The notes: generated from the sequence alone by a model not told the origin. Shown: positions 7,693-16,387, counted from the first letter of the stretch. The stretch: 47,445 nucleotides of DNA from Candidatus Geothermincola secundus (GCA_015711755.1 JACVIY010000005.1:1-47445); one strand, 5' to 3'. Made by a program: numbers and translations.

Positions 7693-9213
7693 CTAGGCTT
7701 GTCTTGCGGGGGCGCCGAGCAGTTCGGGCGGGAAAGGGTTGTCCGTCTCCTCCAGCATGGCCAGCTCCCCGTCGCAACGGCCCTCGAGGGCCAGCTTAAG
7801 GCAAAGGTCGAAACGGCGGCAGTGCTCCCGCAACCGCTCTTGCGCGTAACCGCTGCCTTCGCCCTGACCCATCATATAGAACCAGTCGCTGGATTCCATG
7901 AGCAGGAGTTCCCGGAGGGCCTGGCGCATGGCCCGCTCCCCGGACGAGGGGATATCCGTTCCCGAGGCGACCTCGGCGTATCTCTTTTCCCGTTCGAGGA
8001 GCTCCCGGCGGCCTGCCTCGGTATGCGGGCAGATCCAGGTGGAAAAATCGTGGTTCCTGCCCCAGGAGGTCATCGCCGGGGAGATGGTCCGGAGGGGAGC
8101 CTCCCCGCATCCGTCCAGGAACCCCGCTGCGGTCGACAGGTTCAGGGAGGGGTGGGATTCCAGCAGACGCAGGGTCTCCTCCAGCCAGGCCATCCCCTCG
8201 GACCACCAGTGCCCGAAGATCTCGGCGTCATAAGCGGCGAGCAGCAATGAGCGCCCCGGGTCCTTAAGACTCGAGGCCCTTTTCTCCAGTTCGCCCACGA
8301 AGAAAAGAGCGTCCTTCCTCACCCTCTCCAGCGCCTCCTCCCGCCGGTAACATTCTTTCTCGTCCAGAGGAACGCCGGGGCCGGAGATGCGCCAGTACTG
8401 GAAGCCATGGCCTTCCAGGTCGCGCTTGTGGAACTCGCGGTACTGAGGATGGGAGGGGAGGCCCTCCCAGGCCCACACCAGCTCGTGGAGGACGCGGTCG
8501 CGCAGCAGTACGCGCGGGCCGGCGCCGCACAGCGTCCTGGGTACGGAGGTGTCCTCTTCCATAGAGGCGGCGGAGAAGTTGAGGACCACGTAATCCGCCT
8601 CCTTGCTCAGCGACTCCGCCAGGTCCTCCATGCCCTCCGCCCAGGCGCATTCCGGAAGCCAGAAGCCGCGGGGTTTGGCCCCGAACCATTCCCGGTGATG
8701 GCGCGAGCCCAATCGCACCTGCCGCTCCCGCTCCTTCCCGCCGCGCAGCATAGGGAGGAAGGCGTGGGTGGCCGCGCTGGCCAGAATCTCCAGGCGGCCG
8801 GAGTCGCTGAGCTCCCGGAAGACGGAACGCATCCGCCCCCTATATCGGGAACCCCACAACTCCAGCAGCCGATGGTAAAAGGCGAAGTAGTGGCGGTTGA
8901 CCCGGCGCCGCTCCAAATCCCTCATCCTCTCCAGGCGGACCCTCTCCTCCTCGCATTGGCGCAGTTTGTTCTCCAGGTACTGATGGAACCGCTCCTGCAT
9001 GTAGGGGTCATCCAGCTGTTCCGCCAAGATGGGGGTTAGGGTGATGGACAGGCGGCCCCAGCCCTCCAGGGCCATGCGGCGCAGCATCTCCAGCAGGGGA
9101 AGGTAGCATTCCGCCCACGCCTCCAGCAGCCATTCCTCTCCCACCGGCCAGTCGCCGTTGCGGCGCACGTAGGGCATGTGGGCATGCAGCAGGAAAACCA
9201 CGTTGGCCTTCAA
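7693..9213 (-). CDS. Glycoside hydrolase family 57, 1,4-alpha-glucan branching enzyme-like
   Basis: A 506-residue enzyme close to the usual length of GH57 branching enzymes (about 520). Conserved regions in order are HAHMPYV at residues 10-16, ATHAFLPML, and WLPECAW with the candidate nucleophile Glu188. YDAEIFGHWWSEG follows, with candidate acid/base Asp329, and the C-terminus is helical. The start is TTG 9213 with GAGGGG upstream, nine bases after the methyltransferase gene. A branching role in glycogen or a methylated polysaccharide is inferred from the family and from the adjacent methyltransferase, an arrangement like mycobacterial Rv3030-Rv3031. Confidence 0.85.
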   Translation of the reverse strand: MKANVVFLLHAHMPYVRRNGDWPVGEEWLLEAWAECYLPLLEMLRRMALEGWGRLSITLTPILAEQLDDPYMQERFHQYLENKLRQCEEERVRLERMRDLERRRVNRHYFAFYHRLLELWGSRYRGRMRSVFRELSDSGRLEILASAATHAFLPMLRGGKERERQVRLGSRHHREWFGAKPRGFWLPECAWAEGMEDLAESLSKEADYVVLNFSAASMEEDTSVPRTLCGAGPRVLLRDRVLHELVWAWEGLPSHPQYREFHKRDLEGHGFQYWRISGPGVPLDEKECYRREEALERVRKDALFFVGELEKRASSLKDPGRSLLLAAYDAEIFGHWWSEGMAWLEETLRLLESHPSLNLSTAAGFLDGCGEAPLRTISPAMTSWGRNHDFSTWICPHTEAGRRELLEREKRYAEVASGTDIPSSGERAMRQALRELLLMESSDWFYMMGQGEGSGYAQERLREHCRRFDLCLKLALEGRCDGELAMLEETDNPFPPELLGAPARQA

Positions 9214-9222
9214 GCCGACCCC

Positions 9223-10017
9223 TCATCCCGCCTTGAAGCAGAAACCCATGAAATCCTGCGCACTCTCCAGGTCGCGGCGCCTCCAGGAGAAGTGGCGGAT
9301 GCTCAGGGAGGGGATGAACCAGCGTCCGTAGATCAAGCGGTTTAGGGCGGCGGGCATGCGGAAGCGCCAGTATCGCCGGTCCCAGGCCATGATGCGCTCG
9401 TGCCACTCCAGCATGCCCGAATGGAAGAGCCCCCAGACCTCCACCTCCTCGAAGAAACGGCGCAGGAACACCTCGAACTGCCGGTGGTCGAACTCGAAGA
9501 TATGGAAGGGATTTATCGGAGTCTCTCTTCCCGGGGAGAGGATCAGTCGGTTGGGTGTGGTGACCATGAGAAGGCCCCCCGGCTCCAGCAGCCTCAGCGC
9601 TTCTTCCATGAAACGCTCGGGATGGTGCAGGTGCTCGATGACTTGGAAGGAGACGGCCGCTTGGAAGGAAGCGTCCATCAGCCCGGTTTCGTAGATGTCG
9701 GCATAGCGGAAGGACAGGTTGGGCCGCCGGTACTTGCGCCGGGCGTGGTAGACGGCCTCCGGCGCCAAGTCCACCCCCACCGCCTCCCGCGCCGCGCCCG
9801 CCAGCAGGTCGGTGCCGTATCCCTCCCCGCATCCCAGGTCCACTACCCTCTTTCCCCTCACGAAGGACAGAGCGAAACGGTAGGCGACCAGATGGCGCTG
9901 AAACCAGTAGTTCTCCTCGTCGATATCCGGAAGGGTGCGTTCCCCGGTGAGCTCGAGGGGCGGGTATTCGGAGCAGGGCAGATCGGCGGCGATGTCGCTG
10001 TGATTATCTTCGATCAC
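9223..10017 (-). CDS. SAM-dependent methyltransferase beside GH57 gene
   Basis: A 264-residue class I methyltransferase, GTG start with GGCGGAGG upstream. It shows motif I VVDLGCGEGYGTDLLAG, the acidic post-I residue in GVDLAP, and a motif II/III region SFQVIEHLHHPERFMEEALRLL followed by PGGLLMVTTPN. N-terminal ERTLPDIDEENYWFQRHLVAY resembles the methyltransferases paired with GH57 enzymes in actinobacteria; Rv3030 acts in methylglucose lipopolysaccharide synthesis. It is probably co-transcribed with the GH57 gene, with a nine-base gap. Sugar O-methylation is a reasonable guess, not shown. Confidence 0.8.
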   Translation of the reverse strand: MIEDNHSDIAADLPCSEYPPLELTGERTLPDIDEENYWFQRHLVAYRFALSFVRGKRVVDLGCGEGYGTDLLAGAAREAVGVDLAPEAVYHARRKYRRPNLSFRYADIYETGLMDASFQAAVSFQVIEHLHHPERFMEEALRLLEPGGLLMVTTPNRLILSPGRETPINPFHIFEFDHRQFEVFLRRFFEEVEVWGLFHSGMLEWHERIMAWDRRYWRFRMPAALNRLIYGRWFIPSLSIRHFSWRRRDLESAQDFMGFCFKAG

Positions 10018-10127
10018 GGCCCTCCGCCCCCCTTCATCTTCCTTTTACGAAGGTCATCCGGTTCTCCGCCTTGTGCGGGCCCCGCGGTGCGGCAGGGCTC
10101 TCCTCGGCCATGCCTCCGCCCGTTCCC

Positions 10128-10682
10128 TCACTTCACCAGTTTGAGGATCTGCTTGAAGAGGTCGGTATCCGCCCTCTCCACCAGCTCGTATACCGCCATC
10201 TCGGTCGAGGCGATGACGGCCCCGGAATCCCGCATCTTCTCCAGGCCCAGGGCATGGTCGGCGGGGAATCGGGTCCCGCAGGCATCGGCCAGCACGTGCA
10301 CCTGATAGTCGCGGTGAAGAAGATCGTGCACCGTCTGGCTTACGCATATATGGGTCTCGATGCCCGCGACCATCAGCTGGGTCTTGCCGGTGGCCTCCAC
10401 CGACCGCACGAAATCGTCCACTCCGCAGCAGCTGAAGATGCGTTTGATCAACGGCCGGTACTCGGGGAGGCGTTCCTTCACCTCTTCAACCGTATAACCC
10501 AGCCCCTGCGGGTAGTGTTCGGTCATGACCATGGGTATGCCGCAGGCCTTGGCCGTCTCGATTATCAGGACGGCCCGCTTCAGCAGTCCCTCCCGGTCAT
10601 GTACCATGTTCACCAGCTTCTCCTGCAGGTCGATGACCACCAGGGCCGCGTCTTCCAGGCGCAGTAGACGGGGATGCCTCAT
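10128..10682 (-). CDS. Isochorismatase-like cysteine hydrolase
   Basis: A 184-residue cytosolic hydrolase of the isochorismatase/nicotinamidase fold. The catalytic triad is readable: Asp18 in LVVIDLQ, Lys80 in PLIKRIFSC, and Cys113 in GIETHICVSQT. The length is typical of YcaC-like members. The ribosome-binding site AGGAGGAAAGG lies directly before the ATG. Substrates in this family range from nicotinamide to isochorismate and ureides, and nothing nearby narrows the choice. It lies upstream of the methyltransferase/GH57 pair on the same strand, 110 bases away. Confidence 0.85.
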   Translation of the reverse strand: MRHPRLLRLEDAALVVIDLQEKLVNMVHDREGLLKRAVLIIETAKACGIPMVMTEHYPQGLGYTVEEVKERLPEYRPLIKRIFSCCGVDDFVRSVEATGKTQLMVAGIETHICVSQTVHDLLHRDYQVHVLADACGTRFPADHALGLEKMRDSGAVIASTEMAVYELVERADTDLFKQILKLVK

Positions 10683-10794
10683 CCTTTCCTCCTTTCACGG
10701 CGCCGGTCCTCTTCTCAGGTGTCGGGGGCCAGGCAAGATAATACAACCCTCCGCCCCGCGGCGCCACGTGCCCCTGAACGAGGCCGTGTCCCTT

Positions 10795-12090
10795 TTATGC
10801 CCCAAGGTAACTCCGGACCAGCCCGCTGACCTCCATGGCGGAATATATGGCGGCATCACCGCCGGTGCCCATCGCGGCAGTGCCGTCGCCGGCGATGAAG
10901 AGGTTCTCCAGTCCTTCCACCCGGTGTCCGGGACGTCGAGGGCGCGACTGCCCCGGAGAGGGCAGAAAGCCGTCCACCATGCGCAGATGCATTATCCTCT
11001 CCCATTCCGCCTTTTCCTCGATGCCGGGGAACATCTTGCGGAGAAGAGCCCGCATCCTCTCCTCCTCCCTCCGCACCGCCTCTCCGTCGTCCATAAGGGC
11101 GAAGGGGAGCGGCTGGAACCAGGAGATGAGCTGTTTTCCCGGGGGAGCGGCGGAGGGGTCGATGTTGGAGGTGAACTGCCCCATGGAGAAAGGGTCGTCG
11201 GTCACCAGTAACCCCCGCCTCTCGGATACGGGGGCGCTCAGCGCCATCTCCAGGGAGATGCCCGCCGTCGGCAACATCTCCTCCGCCATCCTCCGGAAAA
11301 GCGTGGGGATGTCGCGGCGGTCCAGGAGAGAGGGGAGCGTCTGAACCGGAACGGCGCTTATCACCGCCGAAGCCCTGAAGATACCTTGGGATGAGACCGC
11401 TTCCTCGATCCTTCCTTTGCGCGGGACAATCCTCTCCACGCGCGTGCCCGTGCGGATCTCCCCGTTCTCCTCAAGGGCTCTCCTCAGGCCCTCGATGATT
11501 GCGCGCGTGCCCCCGCGAGGATAACCCGCCCTGCGCGGCGACCTCATCGCCTTTTGCAGAAAGGCGGCGAACTCACCGGCGGAGGCCTCATGGAGGTCGG
11601 GGGCTATGATCCCCAGGCCGGACAGGAGGGACAGGAGCCGCTTGACGCGCGGGCGGGGACGCTTGCCCAGGATCTCTTCCAGACTGCGGTGATAGAGGCG
11701 GCGGGGTGGCAGCAGTGCCAGAGGGAGAAAGGCCCTGGCCGCGGCGGCGCTGTCCCGGGGGCCGAGGAGGGGGGAGCGCAGGATGCTTGTCAAGGCTGCG
11801 GGGAGCGGGACGAAGGAATCGCCGTCCCACAGCTCCGTTTCCCCGAGTTCGAGGAATTCAAGCTCCATTCCCAGCTTACGGAAGACCGCAGCCGCCGCGC
11901 CTCTCTCCGCGAAGCGGTTGTCGTGCAGGCCGTGCTCAAGCAGGAAGCCCTCTCTTTCTTCCCAGGCGGCCCTACCCCCCGGACGAGATGATGCTTCCAG
12001 CAAGAGGACGTCAATTCCGGAGCGAGCCAACAGCGCGCCCGCGGATAGCCCGGCGTAACCGCCCCCGATGATGAGCACTTCGGCGTCCAC
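10795..12090 (-). CDS. FAD-dependent oxidoreductase, phytoene desaturase-like
   Basis: A 431-residue flavoprotein with an N-terminal dinucleotide site (VLIIGGGYAGLSAG, then LEASSRPGGRA) and a C-terminal FAD-contact region (GLENLFIAGDGTAAMGTGGDAAIYSAMEVSGL). This is the layout of phytoene desaturase and protoporphyrinogen oxidase relatives. The start is set at GTG 12090, where the FAD site begins. The frame remains open far upstream, but that stretch is antisense to the lipid-kinase gene and does not resemble protein. No Shine-Dalgarno precedes the GTG, and a TATAAT lies seven bases upstream, which suggests a leaderless mRNA. The substrate is unknown, and no carotenoid genes are nearby. Confidence 0.75.
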   Translation of the reverse strand: MDAEVLIIGGGYAGLSAGALLARSGIDVLLLEASSRPGGRAAWEEREGFLLEHGLHDNRFAERGAAAAVFRKLGMELEFLELGETELWDGDSFVPLPAALTSILRSPLLGPRDSAAAARAFLPLALLPPRRLYHRSLEEILGKRPRPRVKRLLSLLSGLGIIAPDLHEASAGEFAAFLQKAMRSPRRAGYPRGGTRAIIEGLRRALEENGEIRTGTRVERIVPRKGRIEEAVSSQGIFRASAVISAVPVQTLPSLLDRRDIPTLFRRMAEEMLPTAGISLEMALSAPVSERRGLLVTDDPFSMGQFTSNIDPSAAPPGKQLISWFQPLPFALMDDGEAVRREEERMRALLRKMFPGIEEKAEWERIMHLRMVDGFLPSPGQSRPRRPGHRVEGLENLFIAGDGTAAMGTGGDAAIYSAMEVSGLVRSYLGA

Positions 12091-12097
12091 GGTTCCG

Positions 12098-12103
12098 ATT
12101 ATA
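12098..12103 (-). promoter_or_regulatory. -10 element for leaderless FAD oxidoreductase
   Basis: TATAAT on the minus strand ends seven bases before the GTG start, so transcription would begin at or next to the start codon. I do not find a convincing -35 hexamer at the standard distance. Confidence 0.45.
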
Positions 12104-12182
12104 AGGGAAGGCAGAACGACTTTTGCCGGGAGGCTGGCCAATCGCCGATCGAGCCCGCTCTCCCGCATAGGCGTGGGGTGCC

Positions 12183-12212
12183 TTGGCGCGCCCTCGCTGC
12201 GAGTATTAGAAT
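12183..12212 (+). promoter_or_regulatory. Sigma70-type promoter candidate for lipid kinase
   Basis: TTGGCG (12183-12188), an 18-base spacer and TAGAAT (12207-12212) precede the lipid-kinase start at 12244. Predicted initiation near 12219 would give a leader of about 25 bases containing the GGAGGTG ribosome-binding site. Confidence 0.45.
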
Positions 12213-12243
12213 GGCTATGCGAGCTGTTCTGCTGGAGGTGGGG

Positions 12244-13167
12244 ATGGAAAGGCCTCTTTTCATCGTTAATCCCGCTTCGGGCGGGGGGAAGACCTGCCGG
12301 CAACGCTGGCCGGAGGTGGAGGGACTGCTGCGCCGCTGGGGCGTCGGATACGACTGCGAGATGACCGGACATCCCGGTCATGGCATGGACCTGGCGGAGG
12401 AAGCGGCACGGGAGGGTAGGCTCCGCGTGATATCCGTGGGGGGCGACGGCACCCTCAACGAGGTGGGGAACGGGCTGCTGCGCGGGTCGGCGGGCGGTGA
12501 GCCGCCTGTGCTGGGTATGGTGCCCGGAGGCAGGGGCAGCGATTTTCACCGGGCTCTGGGGCTTCCTCAGGACGCCGAGGGGTCGCTGCGGGTGGCCCTG
12601 GAAGGAGAGCCGCGGGCGGTGGATGCCGGCCTGATGCGCTTCGTCCTCGACGGCAGGGAGAGGGAGCGCTATTTCTTCAACATCTGCGGCACCGGTTTTG
12701 ACGCCGAGGTGACCGCCAGGGCCAACCGCATGCCCGGATTCATGGGAGGCACCCTTCCCTACCTGCTCTCCACCCTCATCTCCCTCTTCTCGGTGAAGCC
12801 CAAGCGCGTGCGCATGACCGTTGACGGGGAGGAGATGGACCTGGGGGAGATAGCCGGGGTAGTGGTGGCCAACGGCAAGTATTACGGTGGGGGGATGATG
12901 GTATCTCCCCATTCCCGCCTGGACGACGGTGTCTTCCACCTCATAGTGATGGGGCGGCGGGCTCCGCGCAAGCTGGCCCTGCACCCGACATGGATATACA
13001 AGGGCACCCATCTGCGCGTCCCCGAGCTGCGTGAACTGACCGGCAAAGAGGTGGAACTGGTCTCGGAGGAGCGCATGCTCCTTCAGCCCGACGGAGAGGT
13101 ATTCGGCGAGGCGCCCTTCAGGTTCACCTGTTGCCCCGGGGCCCTCCGCGTGGCCGCGGGGCGATGA
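12244..13167 (+). CDS. Diacylglycerol kinase-family lipid kinase
   Basis: A 307-residue member of the DagK/YegS/sphingosine kinase family. It has the N-terminal NPASGGGK motif, the nucleotide-binding GGDGTLNEV motif, a MVPGGRGSDFHRALG segment corresponding to the usual GTxNDFAR region, and the C-terminal DGE motif (QPDGEVFGE). The start is ATG 12244 with GGAGGTG upstream, placing NPASGGG at residue 8 as usual. It presumably phosphorylates a lipid alcohol at the inner membrane face using ATP. It is divergent from the FAD oxidoreductase. The family is firm; the lipid is unknown. Confidence 0.85.
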   Translation: MERPLFIVNPASGGGKTCRQRWPEVEGLLRRWGVGYDCEMTGHPGHGMDLAEEAAREGRLRVISVGGDGTLNEVGNGLLRGSAGGEPPVLGMVPGGRGSDFHRALGLPQDAEGSLRVALEGEPRAVDAGLMRFVLDGRERERYFFNICGTGFDAEVTARANRMPGFMGGTLPYLLSTLISLFSVKPKRVRMTVDGEEMDLGEIAGVVVANGKYYGGGMMVSPHSRLDDGVFHLIVMGRRAPRKLALHPTWIYKGTHLRVPELRELTGKEVELVSEERMLLQPDGEVFGEAPFRFTCCPGALRVAAGR

Positions 13168-13447
13168 GGGGGTGCTGGACGGGGCTTTCCGGCCATCCGT
13201 CTCCGACGAGCCCGCAACAAGCCGGAAGCCTCGTTCGCCTCTAGGAAAGATGCTGTCCCTGGAGGGAAAGAGGTGCCCGCCGGCAAGAGGGGGCAGGGGG
13301 GCATCGGCGCCCTCGGGCGGACGGCGGGCCGCGCAACCGCTATGCACCGCTGCCAGCCGCGGTATCGTGGGAGGCATAGCGGTCCGGCTTGGAGGTTGAC
13401 CGCCCGCGCGGCGCCGCTGACAAGGGGAAGGAGGAGGACGGAGGCAC

Positions 13448-14395
13448 ATGATGCTCCCCGAGGAGATAAAAGAGAAGTACGGGGGCCTTCCATATCTGAC
13501 GCCCTATCAGTCCATCTACGCCCTGACCGACGAGGAAGGCCGCGTAGTGGAGCTGCACGAGTTCCATGCCCGAGGAAGGGCGGTCGGGGGCGCCGCATGG
13601 GAGGTTTACCATTACCCGCGGACTTCCCCTCTCATCCTGGAGGCGAGGAGGGAAGGCCCACGCAACATCTTCCTCTGCCGCGCGGGGGTCTGCGAGCTCG
13701 ACCTGATCCCGGGCCTGGCGGGGGCGGGCCTTGAGCGGGTGAACGTGCTGGAGGACCGGGTTGAGCTGACCTACGCGGGGCTGGCGGGTGGCGGGGTGGC
13801 CGCCACCGTCTGCAGGGGGATGGCTGAGGGTGTGCTGGGCATGGAGATAGAGTCGCTGGGCGGCGGGGCCCGCCTGGGACGTGCCACCCTTTACCTGCCC
13901 CGGCTGCGCAAGCTGACCGTGGGAGTGGACGATACCGACGACGAGGAGAGGGGTGCTACCTGGGCGGCGGTCAATGAATCGGCCTGGCACACGGAGAGGG
14001 AGGGGCTTGCCGCCTACCTCTCCCATTGCATCGTGCAGCTGTTCCCGCAGAACCCTTACCGCACCACCAACTGCTGTTCCACTGCAGTGGTGCTGGGGGT
14101 CAGAGAGGGCGCGGAAGTAGGGGCGGTGGAGCATTTCCTTGAAGGCGTGAGGAAAAGGACCTACAGCGAGGAGGCCGCCGCCGCGGTCCACGCGAGGATG
14201 CGGCCGCCGGAGGAACTGCAGCGCTTCACCAGAGCCGCCAAATCGCGCATGGTGGAGGAGGAGGAGGCGGAGGACCTGGCCTTATGGTTGGGGGTGGAGC
14301 TGCGGGAGATAACCGGGTCGCGCGGGCGCATCGGCGCTTTGGCCGCTTTGGGCATGGGCGACCGGCCCGACGATGCCGTCCTTCCCTACGGTTGA
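13448..14395 (+). CDS. Methanogenesis marker protein 11-like / TiaS-fold protein
   Basis: A 315-residue protein. Residues 20-75 (VVELHEFHARGRAVGGAAW; HYPRTSPLILEARREG) and residues 155-260 resemble methanogenesis marker protein 11. The latter part carries the motif KLTVGVDDTDDEERGATW and NPYRTTNCCSTAVVLGV, which also resembles the GIDDTD motif of TiaS, the archaeal tRNA(Ile2) agmatidine synthetase. It lacks the C-terminal OB and zinc-ribbon domains of full TiaS. Two tandem ATGs begin the frame; GGAGG precedes them. The biochemical role is unknown. The family call is from memory of motifs and is moderately sure; a nucleotide- or divalent-metal-binding role is plausible from the DDTD cluster. 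Confidence 0.6.
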   Translation: MMLPEEIKEKYGGLPYLTPYQSIYALTDEEGRVVELHEFHARGRAVGGAAWEVYHYPRTSPLILEARREGPRNIFLCRAGVCELDLIPGLAGAGLERVNVLEDRVELTYAGLAGGGVAATVCRGMAEGVLGMEIESLGGGARLGRATLYLPRLRKLTVGVDDTDDEERGATWAAVNESAWHTEREGLAAYLSHCIVQLFPQNPYRTTNCCSTAVVLGVREGAEVGAVEHFLEGVRKRTYSEEAAAAVHARMRPPEELQRFTRAAKSRMVEEEEAEDLALWLGVELREITGSRGRIGALAALGMGDRPDDAVLPYG

Positions 14396-14406
14396 ACCGC
14401 GTCGCA

Positions 14407-15075
14407 TCACGGAGCTCCGCCCCGCTCGCCGCCGAGGAGGAAGCGGGATGCCCTGCGGGCGACCTCCCTCTCCCTGCCGAAGAGGAAGTGGTCCGCGCCC
14501 GGCAGCAGCTCTAAATCCGCGCCGAGGCGGGATGCCAGTTCCCGCAGCCTCCCGGCCCCGGAGAACTGATCGTGCTCGCCGGCGATGATCAGTTTACCCA
14601 TCTTCGGTCGGATATCCGCGCTTTCCAGAAAATGGAAGAAGTCGAAGCCCACCAGCGGGGGGCTCACCAGGACCAGGCGGGAGGGGACGCCTCCTTCCAG
14701 GGCCCAGCGCAGCCCCACCCAGGAGCCGAAGGACCATCCCGCGAGGAATATGCTGCGCGGCAAGGGCGCCCCTCTGTCTTCCAGCCAACGCATGATCCCC
14801 TGCACGTCATCGGTTTCCTTGAGCCCGCCGGAAGATATGCCGCTGCTGCGCCCCACTCCCCGGAAGTTGAAGCGCAGTGCGGCGATGCCCCTTTCCGCCA
14901 ACGCTTCGGCCATCTCCACGATTAGGGGGACATCCATGCTCCCTCCGCCTATGGGATGAGGGTGGCAGAGGATGGCCAGGGGGACGTCCTCGGGCGCGTC
15001 CTCTCTCCTATGCAGCACGCCCTCCAGGCGGATGATCTCGCTCCCCTCGGCGTAAAAGGTCAGGTGTTCCTCCAT
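14407..15075 (-). CDS. Alpha/beta hydrolase (dienelactone hydrolase-like)
   Basis: A 222-residue serine hydrolase. It shows HPHPIGGGSMD (oxyanion region), FNFRGVGRSSG, the nucleophile elbow GWSFGS with Ser115, a candidate Asp in IAGEHDQFSG, and the catalytic His in GADHFLFG. The ATG at 15075 is chosen because GAGAGGAG precedes it and the beta strands start soon after; the open extension upstream is low-complexity. It is convergent with the upstream marker-11-like gene (11-base gap) and follows the radical SAM gene on the same strand. The substrate is unknown. Confidence 0.8.
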   Translation of the reverse strand: MEEHLTFYAEGSEIIRLEGVLHRREDAPEDVPLAILCHPHPIGGGSMDVPLIVEMAEALAERGIAALRFNFRGVGRSSGISSGGLKETDDVQGIMRWLEDRGAPLPRSIFLAGWSFGSWVGLRWALEGGVPSRLVLVSPPLVGFDFFHFLESADIRPKMGKLIIAGEHDQFSGAGRLRELASRLGADLELLPGADHFLFGREREVARRASRFLLGGERGGAP

Positions 15076-15181
15076 CGAAGAGCTCCTCTCTCCGTTGCCC
15101 TCGGTCGACCGCCCGAGAGCCGTGTCCGCGTCCGCGTCCTTCGAGCGCGCGGGCGGGCTGAGAGCCACTCCCCAGCGCTTG

Positions 15182-16234
15182 CTATCCCGTATAGTCGGTT
15201 ATGCAGCTGCACGCGCCGCATCGCACGCAGCCCGCGGAAACCCGCGAGGCCTCGAGACCTGCCCTTTGGACGATCGACGCCACCCTCTCGTAAAGACGCA
15301 TCATCCGTGAGAAAGGGGGCGGGGATTTCTCGCCCAGGGGGGTCCCGGGCACCGGACGCAGCGGCAGCACGAAGGGATATACCCCCAACTCCGCGAGCAC
15401 TCGGGCGCCCTCCAGCACCGAGCGGTCGTCTTCCCCCAGACCGACCAGGAGAAAGCTGGAGACCTCCCCGGGACCCCAGAGTTCCACCGCCCTGCGCCAG
15501 CACCTGAGGTAATCCTCCGAGCTGCGGTCGCATTTACCGGGGGTGGCCCTCTCCCTGATCCTCTGGTCCCAACTCTCGATATTGATGCCTATGCTGTCGC
15601 TCACGCTCGCCAGCTCCTCCAGAAGATCGGGGTCTCGAGGCGGTTCGCACTGCACCTGTACCTTTAAGCCCGCCGCCCTGACCGCCTCCGAGCAATCGCG
15701 CAGCAGCTTCAGGCCCGCCTCCTCCCGGTCGGGGGTGCCCGTGGTCAGCACGGCGTGCTCGAACCCCTCGGATGCGGCCGCCGCGGCGACCTCGGCCAGC
15801 TGTGAGGGGCGCTTCACGGCGGTGGTGGCCCCGCTGCTCAGACTGAGGTCGATGGCGCAGAAGGAGCAGCGGGGGCTGCGGGAACAACGCTGCAGTACGG
15901 TGGAACCAAGGCAGGAAGCGGAGTGGCGCAGGGCTAACTTGCGCATGCTCGTCCCGTCCTCGGTGCGGAGGCCGTAGAAGAGGGGCGCCTCCGGGATTTC
16001 CACCTCGGCCAGCTGCCGACCCCCCCATTTCAAGACCCGCCTCCTCCCCTCGCCTTCAAGGAGGAAGGGGGAGCTGCGGGTAAAGACCGCTGATGCCGGG
16101 ACCGTGGCTTCCACGCCCCCCATCCGCAGGGAAAGCCCCTCCGCGGGGCCGGCGCCCCCCCTGCGCCCCTCAGCCGGGGGTTCGGTCCTGACGCCCCGCG
16201 CCTGCAGACGGGCCTTCAACTCTCTCGGATCCAT
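15182..16234 (-). CDS. Radical SAM protein, MSMEG_0568-like
   Basis: A 350-residue protein. The 4Fe-4S/SAM cysteines are spaced Cys117-x5-Cys123-x2-Cys126 (CSRSPRCSFC) rather than the common x3-x2, a pattern I associate with the MSMEG_0568 family. AIDLSLSSGATTAVKRP and HAVLTTGTPDREE continue the match, and the C-terminus has another Cys cluster (GCVRCGACSC) that may bind an auxiliary metal or cluster. The start ATG 16234 has AGGAAGAAG upstream. MSMEG_0568 proteins occur with nitrilase-related genes in some actinobacteria, but none is adjacent here. The reaction is unknown. Confidence 0.7.
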   Translation of the reverse strand: MDPRELKARLQARGVRTEPPAEGRRGGAGPAEGLSLRMGGVEATVPASAVFTRSSPFLLEGEGRRRVLKWGGRQLAEVEIPEAPLFYGLRTEDGTSMRKLALRHSASCLGSTVLQRCSRSPRCSFCAIDLSLSSGATTAVKRPSQLAEVAAAAASEGFEHAVLTTGTPDREEAGLKLLRDCSEAVRAAGLKVQVQCEPPRDPDLLEELASVSDSIGINIESWDQRIRERATPGKCDRSSEDYLRCWRRAVELWGPGEVSSFLLVGLGEDDRSVLEGARVLAELGVYPFVLPLRPVPGTPLGEKSPPPFSRMMRLYERVASIVQRAGLEASRVSAGCVRCGACSCITDYTG

Positions 16235-16358
16235 CTTCTTCTTCCTGAACGAAAGGCTCGAAGGCCCCGTTTTTTCCGACAGCCGTAACCCTGTTCGCGC
16301 TACCCGATCGCCCGCGGGACCTGCCGCTTTTTCACCATATACTACCACGCTGGGCGTA

Positions 16359-16387
16359 TTGAACCGCTTAAGAGCCTTTAATATAAT
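16359..16387 (+). promoter_or_regulatory. Promoter of the acetyl-CoA pathway locus
   Basis: TTGAAC (16359-16364), a 17-base spacer and a perfect TATAAT (16382-16387) form the best sigma70-type promoter in the window. Predicted initiation near 16394 leaves a leader of about 150 bases before fhs. The leader contains a GCGGGC/GCCCGC hairpin candidate (16482-16507), and no known riboswitch class was recognised in it. Confidence 0.7.

Noticed and set aside
12091-13449. Long open extension upstream of the FAD oxidoreductase start on the minus strand
   Set aside because: It is antisense to the lipid kinase gene, Pro/Arg/His-rich, and resembles no protein; typical of GC-rich shadow frames.
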